A DNA stretch of 14,192 bases from Leptospirillum sp. (lineage in GTDB: Bacteria > Nitrospirota > Leptospirillia > Leptospirillales > Leptospirillaceae). The notes below the pieces were generated by a model. The model searched no databases and was not told the origin of the DNA. It was given only the letters and a program-made list of their open reading frames with translations. The DNA is taken from NCBI GenBank assembly GCA_027346125.1, contig DAIEST010000288.1:1-14192 (forward strand), in the 5' to 3' direction. Positions 7,365-13,931 of this stretch are shown here, piece by piece. Positions within the stretch are counted from its first letter, which is position 1; each line of letters starts with the position of its first letter. Both the position numbers and the translations under genes were made by a program.

Positions 7365-9212
7365 ATGTGTGGAATCATTGGGTATGCAGGAAAGTCCGAA
7401 GCCCTTCCCTATCTTTTGAAGGGTCTGGAGCAACTGGAATATCGGGGATACGATTCGGCAGGGGTTGCCGTTCTGGGGGAGGGGGCTCCCTACCTGATGA
7501 AATCGGTGGGGTCGACGATCAACCTGAGAGAACGGATCGGAGACCGACCGGTTTCCGGAACGGTGGGAATAGGCCACACCAGGTGGGCCACCCACGGGGT
7601 TCCCTCCGAGCGCAATGCCCATCCCCAGTGGGCTGGACCACTGTACATCGTTCATAACGGGATCGTTGAAAACGAACGGTCTCTCCGCCAGTCGCTGGAA
7701 GAGGAAGGGGAGGTCTTCTCGTCCGATACCGATACCGAAACGATCGTCCGTCTCGTGTACCGGGAAATGCGTCGGGGACTGCCCTATCCGGACGCCGTCC
7801 AGGCTGTTCTGTCCCTTCTTGAAGGCTCCTACTCCTTTGTTATGGCTCACCAGGATCCCGGACAACCGCTGATCGCCGTCCATCGGGGCGCCCCGCTGCT
7901 TCTGGGTGCCTGTCCTCATGGCGTATTTGTCGCGTCCGACATGACGGCCTTTCCGGTCGAGGTCCAGTCCACGCTGCCCCTGGAATCCGACGATCTGGTG
8001 ACGATCCGGTCCGATGGCCAGTTCGAGATCGTTTCCCTGAAAAACGGCAAGGGGAGATCGTCTGCCCTTATCAGCCGAAGCCATCACGGCGTTCACGGAA
8101 AAGGGGAATACCCCCACTATATGTTCAAGGAAGTCTGCGAACAGCCGGAAATGATGGACCGGATCCTGTCGGAGCGGATCCGCCGGGTCGATGGCCGCCT
8201 CCAGGTTTCCTTTCCGTCTGATGTGGAATCGGTCCTTTCCCGTGCAAGGCGCATCCGGATCGTGGGATGCGGGACCTCCTATCACGCCGGGCTTCTGGCC
8301 AAGCACCGGATCGAATCCCTTGCAGGCATTCCGGTCGAGGTGGATATTGCTTCGGAGTTCCGCTATCGGGATCCGCTCCTGGATCCGGATGCCGATCTAC
8401 TGATCGCCCTGACCCAGTCCGGGGAAACCGCCGATACGCTGGCTTCGCTCCGGATGGCCGGAGAACTTGGCGTTCCGACTCTGGTGCTCGTCAATGTTCC
8501 GGGCAGTACGGCCTCCCGGGAAGCGGATGCCGCCCTGTTCCTCGATGCCGGTCCCGAGTTCGGGGTTGCGGCCACGAAGACTTTTCTGTCCCAGATCACT
8601 CTTCTGACACTGATTGCGCTCTATCTTGCCGACGATGCCCGTCTCGAGTCGAAGAGCCGCGCGACGCGGGAGGATCTACTGTCCGAGTTCCTGAGACTGC
8701 CGATGTTGCTCGACAAGACTCTCTCCCTTTCCACGGGGATGGCCGGGGTCGCGGTGGAGATGCTCGATGCCACTACGTCGCTGTTCATGGGTCGGGGCGG
8801 AGATTTCCCCCTGGCGCTGGAAGGGGCACTGAAACTCAAGGAAATCACCTATATCCATGCGGAAGGATATGCCGGCGGAGAACTGAAGCACGGGCCCCTG
8901 GCCCTTGTCGAACAGGGGACACCTGTCGTGACCGTCGTTTCGCCCGATGCCCTGCTTGTTCCCAAGATGGTCAGCAACATGAAAGAAGTCCAGTCCCGGG
9001 GAGCGTTCATCATCTCGATGTCTTCGGATTCATTCGCGGAAGAGATCGCTCCGGTATCTTCTCTCAGCCTGTCCCTGCCGGACAGCCACCCGATCCTGTT
9101 TTCCATGATTGTTGCAATTCCCTTGCAGCTGCTGGCCTATCACACAGCCTGTCTCAAGGGACTGGATGTGGATCGTCCCAGGAATCTCGCCAAGTCCGTG
9201 ACGGTCGAATAA
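7365..9212 (+). CDS. glmS: Glutamine--fructose-6-phosphate aminotransferase (isomerizing)
   Basis: GlmS makes glucosamine-6-phosphate from fructose-6-phosphate and glutamine, the committed step to UDP-GlcNAc, in the cytoplasm. The 615-residue product is close to the E. coli enzyme (609). The start at 7365 is fixed by Met-Cys-Gly-Ile-Ile-Gly: Cys2 is the N-terminal nucleophile exposed after Met removal. The frame is open further upstream to 7278, but that would bury the catalytic Cys. The glutaminase domain shows HTRWATHG (71-78), HNGIVEN (97-103) and SDTDTE (120-125). Two SIS isomerase domains follow, with GCGTSYHAG (301-309), QSGETADT (351-358), the ALEGALKLKEITYIHAEGY block, and the terminal NLAKSVTVE. 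It leads a probable operon with three sugar genes and has its own sigma54-type promoter and hairpin leader, suggesting it serves polysaccharide synthesis. Whether another glmS exists is unknown. Confidence 0.97.
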   Translation: MCGIIGYAGKSEALPYLLKGLEQLEYRGYDSAGVAVLGEGAPYLMKSVGSTINLRERIGDRPVSGTVGIGHTRWATHGVPSERNAHPQWAGPLYIVHNGIVENERSLRQSLEEEGEVFSSDTDTETIVRLVYREMRRGLPYPDAVQAVLSLLEGSYSFVMAHQDPGQPLIAVHRGAPLLLGACPHGVFVASDMTAFPVEVQSTLPLESDDLVTIRSDGQFEIVSLKNGKGRSSALISRSHHGVHGKGEYPHYMFKEVCEQPEMMDRILSERIRRVDGRLQVSFPSDVESVLSRARRIRIVGCGTSYHAGLLAKHRIESLAGIPVEVDIASEFRYRDPLLDPDADLLIALTQSGETADTLASLRMAGELGVPTLVLVNVPGSTASREADAALFLDAGPEFGVAATKTFLSQITLLTLIALYLADDARLESKSRATREDLLSEFLRLPMLLDKTLSLSTGMAGVAVEMLDATTSLFMGRGGDFPLALEGALKLKEITYIHAEGYAGGELKHGPLALVEQGTPVVTVVSPDALLVPKMVSNMKEVQSRGAFIISMSSDSFAEEIAPVSSLSLSLPDSHPILFSMIVAIPLQLLAYHTACLKGLDVDRPRNLAKSVTVE

Positions 9213-9238
9213 CTTTTAACGTTTTACTGGAGTGTCTT

Positions 9239-10540
9239 ATGTCTCTTGATCAGAAAATCGGTTCCCGCGAAGCAGTGGTCGGAATCATGGGGTGTGGATA
9301 CGTCGGGCTTCCCCTGGCCCTCGAATTTGCCAAGAAAAATTTTCACGTGCTGGCATTCGACCTGGACAACGACCGGATCGCCCAGATCAACAGCGGGATG
9401 TCCTATATTCCGGACGTTCCCACCAGTGAACTGTCCGAATGCGTGAGGAAGGGTCTTCTGGAGGCGACATCGGATTTTTCCCGTCTCAAAGAAGTGGATA
9501 CGGTGTCCATCTGTGTTCCGACGCCGCTCCGGAAAACCAAGGATCCCGATATCTCCTACATCATGCAGGCGGTGGAGAACCTTGTCTCCTACCGGAAGTC
9601 CGGTCAGCTGATCATTCTCGAAAGCACCACCTATCCGGGAACGACCCGGGAGATGATGCTTCCGGCCCTCGAAGGGGGGGGGCGCTTCAAGGTGGGTGAG
9701 GATTTCCACCTGGCATTCTCTCCGGAGCGGGTCGATCCCGGCAACCCGAAATACAACATCGTGAACACGCCGAAGGTCGTTGGGGGAATTACCCCCGATT
9801 GCACCCGTCTCGCCTCCATGCTGTACGGGGCGATCGTGGAGACGGTCATCCCCGTTTCCTCCACGGAATCGGCGGAAATGGTCAAGCTTCTGGAAAATAC
9901 CTTCCGGAGCGTCAATATCGGCCTCGTGAACGAACTGGCCCTCATGAGCCACAACCTGAACGTGAATATCTGGGAGATCATCGACGCGGCCGCCAGTAAG
10001 CCTTTCGGGTTCATGCCGTTCTATCCCGGCCCGGGTCTCGGTGGACACTGTATCCCGATCGATCCCCACTACCTTTCATGGAAAGCGCGCCAGACCGGGT
10101 TCGAAGCCAGGTTCATCGAACTGGCCGGCGTCGTGAACAGCTTCATGCCCCATCATGTCGTGAACCGGGTCGTCTATGCCCTGAACAACCATTCGAAGTG
10201 CCTCAAGGGAGCAAGGGTGCTGGTCGTCGGAGTGGCCTACAAGAAAGACGTGAACGATCTTCGGGAGTCTCCCGCGCTGGATGTGATGGCGCTTCTCGAA
10301 AAGTCCGGGGCGATCCTGTCCTATTCCGATCCGTATTTCCCGAGCCTGAAATGGGGAAACGGAACATTGGACTCGGTCGAGCTGTCCAAACCGGAAATGC
10401 TCAAGGAATTCGATCTGGCGGTGGTGATCACGAACCATTCGCAGATCGACTACAAGATGCTTCTTGGTCAGTTTCCGCTTATTGTCGATACGAGAAATGT
10501 CTATAAAAACGTGTCCCATCCCTCGCTGGTATCGCTCTAG
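9239..10540 (+). CDS. wbpA: UDP-N-acetylglucosamine 6-dehydrogenase (WbpA type)
   Basis: This enzyme oxidises UDP-GlcNAc twice with NAD+ to UDP-GlcNAc-uronate, a precursor of O-antigen and capsule-type glycans. It is 433 residues, normal for the family. It shows the NAD-binding GCGYVG (18-23), FSPERVDPGNP (160-170), VKLLEN with Lys216, and PGPGLGGHCIPIDPHYL with catalytic Cys271. The C-terminal NAD/UDP domain begins near KGARVLVVGVAYKKDVNDLRE. The segments KPFGFMPFYPGPGLGGHC and WKAR place it with WbpA-like UDP-GlcNAc dehydrogenases rather than UDP-glucose dehydrogenases. The ATG at 9239 has GGAG at 9229-9232; a longer frame reading through from inside glmS is not real coding. It lies 26 bp after glmS and should be cotranscribed. 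The symbol reflects family resemblance; exact substrate is untested. Confidence 0.93.
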   Translation: MSLDQKIGSREAVVGIMGCGYVGLPLALEFAKKNFHVLAFDLDNDRIAQINSGMSYIPDVPTSELSECVRKGLLEATSDFSRLKEVDTVSICVPTPLRKTKDPDISYIMQAVENLVSYRKSGQLIILESTTYPGTTREMMLPALEGGGRFKVGEDFHLAFSPERVDPGNPKYNIVNTPKVVGGITPDCTRLASMLYGAIVETVIPVSSTESAEMVKLLENTFRSVNIGLVNELALMSHNLNVNIWEIIDAAASKPFGFMPFYPGPGLGGHCIPIDPHYLSWKARQTGFEARFIELAGVVNSFMPHHVVNRVVYALNNHSKCLKGARVLVVGVAYKKDVNDLRESPALDVMALLEKSGAILSYSDPYFPSLKWGNGTLDSVELSKPEMLKEFDLAVVITNHSQIDYKMLLGQFPLIVDTRNVYKNVSHPSLVSL

Positions 10541-10576
10541 GTGGTAGGCAGGGTGGGAAATACGGGAGGTGGTGCC

Positions 10577-11098
10577 ATGGCTGTGAATGCTCCGATCCGT
10601 TTTTGTGTCCCGTCGAGGGATGAGTCCTATGGACGTTTTGCAATGAGCCTCATTGAAGAGTTCGGTTCCCTGGAGTTTGCGATCGGCATTTCCCGGGACG
10701 ACCTGTCGGAAACACTGATCCGGGAACTGCGTCTCGTGACCAATGGTCTCCTGGTCGTCAACGCCGTCCTGTTCGAAGGAGGGCAGATACGGGTTCCCGG
10801 ATCCTCCGAAGCGGAGCTTCTGGAAAAGAAGTGGAAGATCCCGTTTCACTGGCTGTCTCTTGATGTTGTAGAAGAGAAGTCTCTCTCTTCGAAAGAAGGA
10901 AGAGGATCCGTCCATCCGTCGCATCTTCTCCAGACGGTTCTCTACCGGAACGGAGTTTCCGTCTTCATGGTGGCCAATCACCGTCTTCCGGGCGTTTCGG
11001 CAGGGATCCCCGCGTCCTGGAACCGGGAAGACGGGTTCGTCACGCCGATCCCCGTTCATGCGGAAGAGACCAGATGGGGTCAGATTTCACCTGTTTGA
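10577..11098 (+). CDS. Hypothetical protein in the nucleotide-sugar operon
   Basis: I do not recognise this 173-residue protein. It starts at ATG 10577 with GGGAGG at 10564-10569 (7-nt spacing); the frame is open to a GTG at 10541 but that codon is poorly placed. It begins MAVNAPIRFCVPSRDESYGR and is soluble-looking, with no signal peptide or membrane helix. The centre (VTNGLLVVNAVLFEGGQIRV) could form beta strands, and a later stretch (KKWKIPFHWLSLDVVEEKS) is aromatic-rich. Only one cysteine was noticed (CVPS). It is 36 bp after the dehydrogenase and 81 bp before the epimerase, so it is probably cotranscribed. That context suggests a role linked to glycan synthesis or its control, but no specific function can be assigned. 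Codon use resembles its neighbours. Confidence 0.8.
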   Translation: MAVNAPIRFCVPSRDESYGRFAMSLIEEFGSLEFAIGISRDDLSETLIRELRLVTNGLLVVNAVLFEGGQIRVPGSSEAELLEKKWKIPFHWLSLDVVEEKSLSSKEGRGSVHPSHLLQTVLYRNGVSVFMVANHRLPGVSAGIPASWNREDGFVTPIPVHAEETRWGQISPV

Positions 11099-11150
11099 GT
11101 TCAGTGAACGGTCGATAACGGAGGGGCGTCCGGACAATCCCCTGGAATCT

Positions 11151-11166
11151 CCGGAGAGAGCTCCGG
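11151..11166 (+). promoter_or_regulatory. Small hairpin upstream of the epimerase ribosome-binding site
   Basis: CCGGAG-AGAG-CTCCGG forms a perfect 6-bp stem with a 4-nt loop, a few bases before the AAAGGA site of the epimerase at 11180. It has no T-run, so it is not a terminator; it may act as an mRNA-stability or translation element. Formation in vivo is inferred. Confidence 0.35.
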
Positions 11167-11179
11167 GAAAGAAAGGAAA

Positions 11180-12142
11180 ATGATGAGCGCATATCTGGTG
11201 ACTGGTGGTGCCGGATTTATCGGTTCCCACCTCGTCCGCACCCTGGTGGGGCAGGGCAAGACCGTCAAGGTCCTGGACAATTTCTCCACGGGGAAGGAAT
11301 CCAATCTCGAGAGCGTTTCCGGTTCGGTCGAGGTGATCAGGGGAGATGTCCGTTCTTCCGAGGAGGTCGAACGGGCCCTTTCCGGAGTGTCGTACGTCTT
11401 CCATCAGGCTGCGGTGGGATCGGTGCCCCGGTCCATTGCGGATCCCTTCGACACACAGACGGCCAATGTGAACGGAACCCTGAATCTCCTCTGGAAGTCC
11501 CGGGAGATGGGGGTTCGCCGGGTGGTGATCGCCGGATCCTCTTCCGTTTACGGAGACACTCCAGGGATGCCCCGTGTGGAGACGCTGATCCCTTCGCCTC
11601 TTTCTCCCTACGCCTTGAGCAAACTGTCCCAGGAACTGATGGGGAAGATCTTCACGAAGACTTACGGGCTTGAGACGGTAACGCTCCGTTATTTCAACAT
11701 CTTCGGTCCCTATCAGGATCCCAACTCCGAGTATGCCGCGGTGATTCCCCGTTTCATCAAGGCCATCCTGACCGGACAGCCCATCACCGTTTATGGAAGC
11801 GGAGAGCAGTCCCGCGACTTCACGTTCATCGACAATGTCGTTTCGGCGAATCTCCTGGCCATGGAGACGACCCAGGGCGTGGGAGAGGCGTGCAATGTCG
11901 GGTGCGGGGACAGTTACAGCATTCTGGACCTGATCCGGACGCTGTCGGAGATCATGGGCGTCCGTGCGGAGGTTTCCCATCTGCCGCCCCGTGCCGGAGA
12001 TCCGATGGCCTCCCAGGCGGATATTTCGAAAGCCAGGGCTCTTCTGGGGTACAGTCCGAAGGTATTTTTCAGGGAAGGGCTGGAGCAGACTGTGGCATGG
12101 TTTACCGGAAAGTTCCGGGCGGCCGGTCAGAACGGGCTATAG
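11180..12142 (+). CDS. UDP-hexosamine(uronate) 4-epimerase, WbpP/TviC-like
   Basis: NAD-dependent extended-SDR epimerase of 320 residues. GGAGFIG (9-15) binds NAD. The catalytic set is SSS (120-122) and Tyr144/Lys148 in SPYALSK. QAAVGSVPRSIADP (76-89) is the segment shared by UDP-GlcNAc/GalNAc and UDP-GlcNAcA/GalNAcA C4 epimerases such as WbpP and TviC, and LRYFNIFGPYQDPNSEYAAVIP also fits. Following glmS and a UDP-GlcNAc dehydrogenase, it most likely converts UDP-GlcNAcA to UDP-GalNAcA, or UDP-GlcNAc to UDP-GalNAc; a plain UDP-glucose 4-epimerase is less likely. The start is ATG 11180 or the adjacent ATG 11183 (AAAGGA just upstream, better spaced for the second). The gene ends in CTA TAG, which also encodes the last Leu and stop of the convergent regulator. 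Confidence 0.92.
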   Translation: MMSAYLVTGGAGFIGSHLVRTLVGQGKTVKVLDNFSTGKESNLESVSGSVEVIRGDVRSSEEVERALSGVSYVFHQAAVGSVPRSIADPFDTQTANVNGTLNLLWKSREMGVRRVVIAGSSSVYGDTPGMPRVETLIPSPLSPYALSKLSQELMGKIFTKTYGLETVTLRYFNIFGPYQDPNSEYAAVIPRFIKAILTGQPITVYGSGEQSRDFTFIDNVVSANLLAMETTQGVGEACNVGCGDSYSILDLIRTLSEIMGVRAEVSHLPPRAGDPMASQADISKARALLGYSPKVFFREGLEQTVAWFTGKFRAAGQNGL

Positions 12143-13648
12143 CGCGGCGAGATCGAGGTCGTACTTTTTCAGCATGTTGTAGACCGAAGGCCGTGAGATT
12201 CCCAGTTCGTCGGCCACCTTGGCCACGTTTCCGGCGTGGCGGACGAGACACGAACACAGGATATCCTTTTCGTGGCGGTCGCGGAGTTCCCGAAGACTTC
12301 GAGGGGAAGATCCTGGAACGGCGGCTTCTCCGATGCCCAGATCTTCGGGAAGGATCTCCAGGTGTCGGGAGACGACGACCGCCCGGTGAAGGGCGTTTCC
12401 CAGTTCCCGGACGTTCCCTTTCCAGGGATGGGCACCGATCAGTGCCTCGGCGCACGATGAGAGGGGCTTGGCGATCAGTCCCATCTTCCGCGAAATCTTC
12501 TTCACCAGGAACCGGGCCATCGGAACGACATCCTCCGTGCGTTCGCGAAGCGGTGGAATGAAGATGATGACCCCTTCGAGCCGATAGAAGAGATCCTGGC
12601 GGAACCGCCCCTTCTGGACTTCGTCCCGCAGGTTCTTGTTGGTGGCCGTCACGATCCGGCAGTTGAGGGGGATTTCCCGGTGGGAACCGATCCGCGTGAA
12701 GACCCGTTCCTGGAGGACGCGGAGGAGCTTGACCTGAAGGGGGAGGGGGAGATCTCCGATCTCGTCTAGAAACAGGGTTCCGGCCTCGGCGGCTTCCAGG
12801 TATCCTTTCTGCTGGGCATGGGCTCCCGTGAAGCTTCCCTTTTCGTGGCCGAAGAGGAGGCTTTCGGCAAGTTCCATCGGGATGGCTCCGCAGTTGACGG
12901 GGATGAACGGGCCATCCTTGAAGCGGCTGTTCTGGTGGATCTCCCTGGAAAAGACTTCCTTGCCCGTTCCGGTTTCTCCGGTCAGGAGGATCGGAAGCGA
13001 TGTGGGGGCGAACGTCTGGATCTTCTTCCGGGCTTCGAGTATGGATGGACTTGTTCCGGTGAAGAAGTCGGTTTCGTGAGTGGATGTTCCGTCTTCGTCG
13101 AGGAAGAAGGCGTTGTGGCACCATCCGATGAGCGTGTTCAGGAGCGAGTCCGAAGAGTTCTTGACGAAGGATGCCCAGCTTTTCCGGAGAATGGAATCAA
13201 GCGGGATGTTCGGGTGAAGGGAGTCCCGGAAACCTTCGGCGGAAGGAGAAAGTTCCGGGAGAGCGCAGGATCCCGGTTTCCCTTCGCCTGTTCCGGTTCC
13301 CTCGAGAAAATCCCTCAACCGCTGGAGGTTTGAGCGGTCGGTCCAGGCAAAATGGAGGGCGAATCCCCCTTGGTCCTGCCGAAGGATGCGGGCGGTCGTC
13401 TGGATGGTTCCCATTTCTTCGCCAAGAACCTTCAGATGAATCCAGCTGTTGGGGGAAGCGATGCGTGGTGTTTCGATATATCCCCCGGTGAGGGAGATAT
13501 TCTTCAGGAAGCCGGTACCGGTCACCTTGTTCTGAAGAAGGTTGAACGTGGCTCCGGTCGTAACGGAAAATCGTTCGAACTGTCTCACAGGGGTCGCCAC
13601 CTGTTCTGTCCGGAATACATGCCGGGTAACGCTTCTGAATTTTCCCAA
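12137..13648 (-). CDS. PilZ-domain sigma54-dependent transcriptional activator (paralogue 2)
   Basis: A 503-residue enhancer-binding protein with the same domain order as the 4554-6164 gene. PilZ (about 20-115) has RQFER (22-26) and NISLTG (50-55). A linker carries ILRKSW (153-158). The AAA+ domain has Walker A GETGTGKE (224-231), loop 1 GSFTGA (271-276) for sigma54 contact, Walker B LFLDEIGDL (292-300), candidate arginine fingers Arg350/Arg356 and GNVREL (411-416). A Fis-type HTH lies at about 470-495. It should activate sigma54 promoters in response to c-di-GMP. The longest frame starts with TTG at 13648 and has no ribosome-binding site; GTG at 13588, 8 nt after AGGTGG and directly before RQFER, is a credible alternative. 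It is convergent with the epimerase (6-bp overlap) and divergent from the phosphatase, whose sigma54-like promoter it may control. Confidence 0.93.
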   Translation of the reverse strand: MGKFRSVTRHVFRTEQVATPVRQFERFSVTTGATFNLLQNKVTGTGFLKNISLTGGYIETPRIASPNSWIHLKVLGEEMGTIQTTARILRQDQGGFALHFAWTDRSNLQRLRDFLEGTGTGEGKPGSCALPELSPSAEGFRDSLHPNIPLDSILRKSWASFVKNSSDSLLNTLIGWCHNAFFLDEDGTSTHETDFFTGTSPSILEARKKIQTFAPTSLPILLTGETGTGKEVFSREIHQNSRFKDGPFIPVNCGAIPMELAESLLFGHEKGSFTGAHAQQKGYLEAAEAGTLFLDEIGDLPLPLQVKLLRVLQERVFTRIGSHREIPLNCRIVTATNKNLRDEVQKGRFRQDLFYRLEGVIIFIPPLRERTEDVVPMARFLVKKISRKMGLIAKPLSSCAEALIGAHPWKGNVRELGNALHRAVVVSRHLEILPEDLGIGEAAVPGSSPRSLRELRDRHEKDILCSCLVRHAGNVAKVADELGISRPSVYNMLKKYDLDLAAL

Positions 13649-13683
13649 AAATCTATAGAAAATGGCAGTCGCCTATTTAATCA

Positions 13684-13689
13684 ATTATA
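13684..13689 (-). promoter_or_regulatory. -10 box of PilZ regulator 2
   Basis: A perfect TATAAT on the minus strand, about 35 bp before the TTG start. No good -35 is found at 16-18 bp (AATCGA or similar), so the promoter would be weak or activator-dependent. It overlaps the palindrome at 13688-13705. Confidence 0.45.
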
Positions 13690-13705
13690 GTCTGACCCCA
13701 GACTA
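13688..13705. promoter_or_regulatory. Perfect palindrome between divergent genes (candidate operator or enhancer)
   Basis: TAGTCTG (13688-13694) and CAGACTA (13699-13705) form perfect 7-bp arms around ACCC. The site abuts and slightly overlaps the TATAAT of regulator 2 and lies about 180 bp upstream of the predicted sigma54 start of the phosphatase gene. It could serve both autoregulation and remote activation. A further TAGTCTGG copy is at 13791-13798. Confidence 0.5.
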
Positions 13706-13849
13706 ATCGATTTTGTGATTTTGGTCAAATATCCAGAAAAGGATCTCCAGAATGAAGGATTTTCTGTTTCATCCTTTCAACCTCTTCCTGTAGTCTGGAA
13801 ATTCCGGTTTTCGGAGCTTCAGTCATTCCTTGAACGGTTGTGCCGGAAA

Positions 13850-13865
13850 GGGGACCTGGCTTGCT
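13850..13865 (+). promoter_or_regulatory. Candidate sigma54 promoter for the phosphatase gene
   Basis: GGGGACCTGGCTTGCT keeps GG-N10-GC (GG 13851-13852, GC 13863-13864), has a perfect TTGCT -12 half and four of six bases of TGGCAC. It predicts a start near 13876. It is the weakest of the three sigma54-type elements. Confidence 0.5.
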
Positions 13866-13931
13866 GATCCGGACTCTGGCGGTTTTGTGTCGCGTCAAGT
13901 GCAAAAGGGAGGTTCAGGTGTTTTTTTCCGC

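Noticed and set aside
7365..7400. glmS-type ribozyme or riboswitch in the leader
   Set aside because: The predicted leader is only about 26 nt and shows just one simple hairpin, with no ribozyme core.
8267..9238. Long upstream extension of the dehydrogenase frame through glmS
   Set aside because: It is a shifted reading of glmS. The true start at 9239 has a good ribosome-binding site and begins just before the NAD-binding motif.
12102..13124. 340-codon minus-strand frame within PilZ regulator 2
   Set aside because: A shifted frame of the regulator, rich in Arg/Pro, with no motifs.
13752..13793. Short 13-codon frame ahead of the phosphatase
   Set aside because: Too short, with no proper ribosome-binding site; it may be chance.
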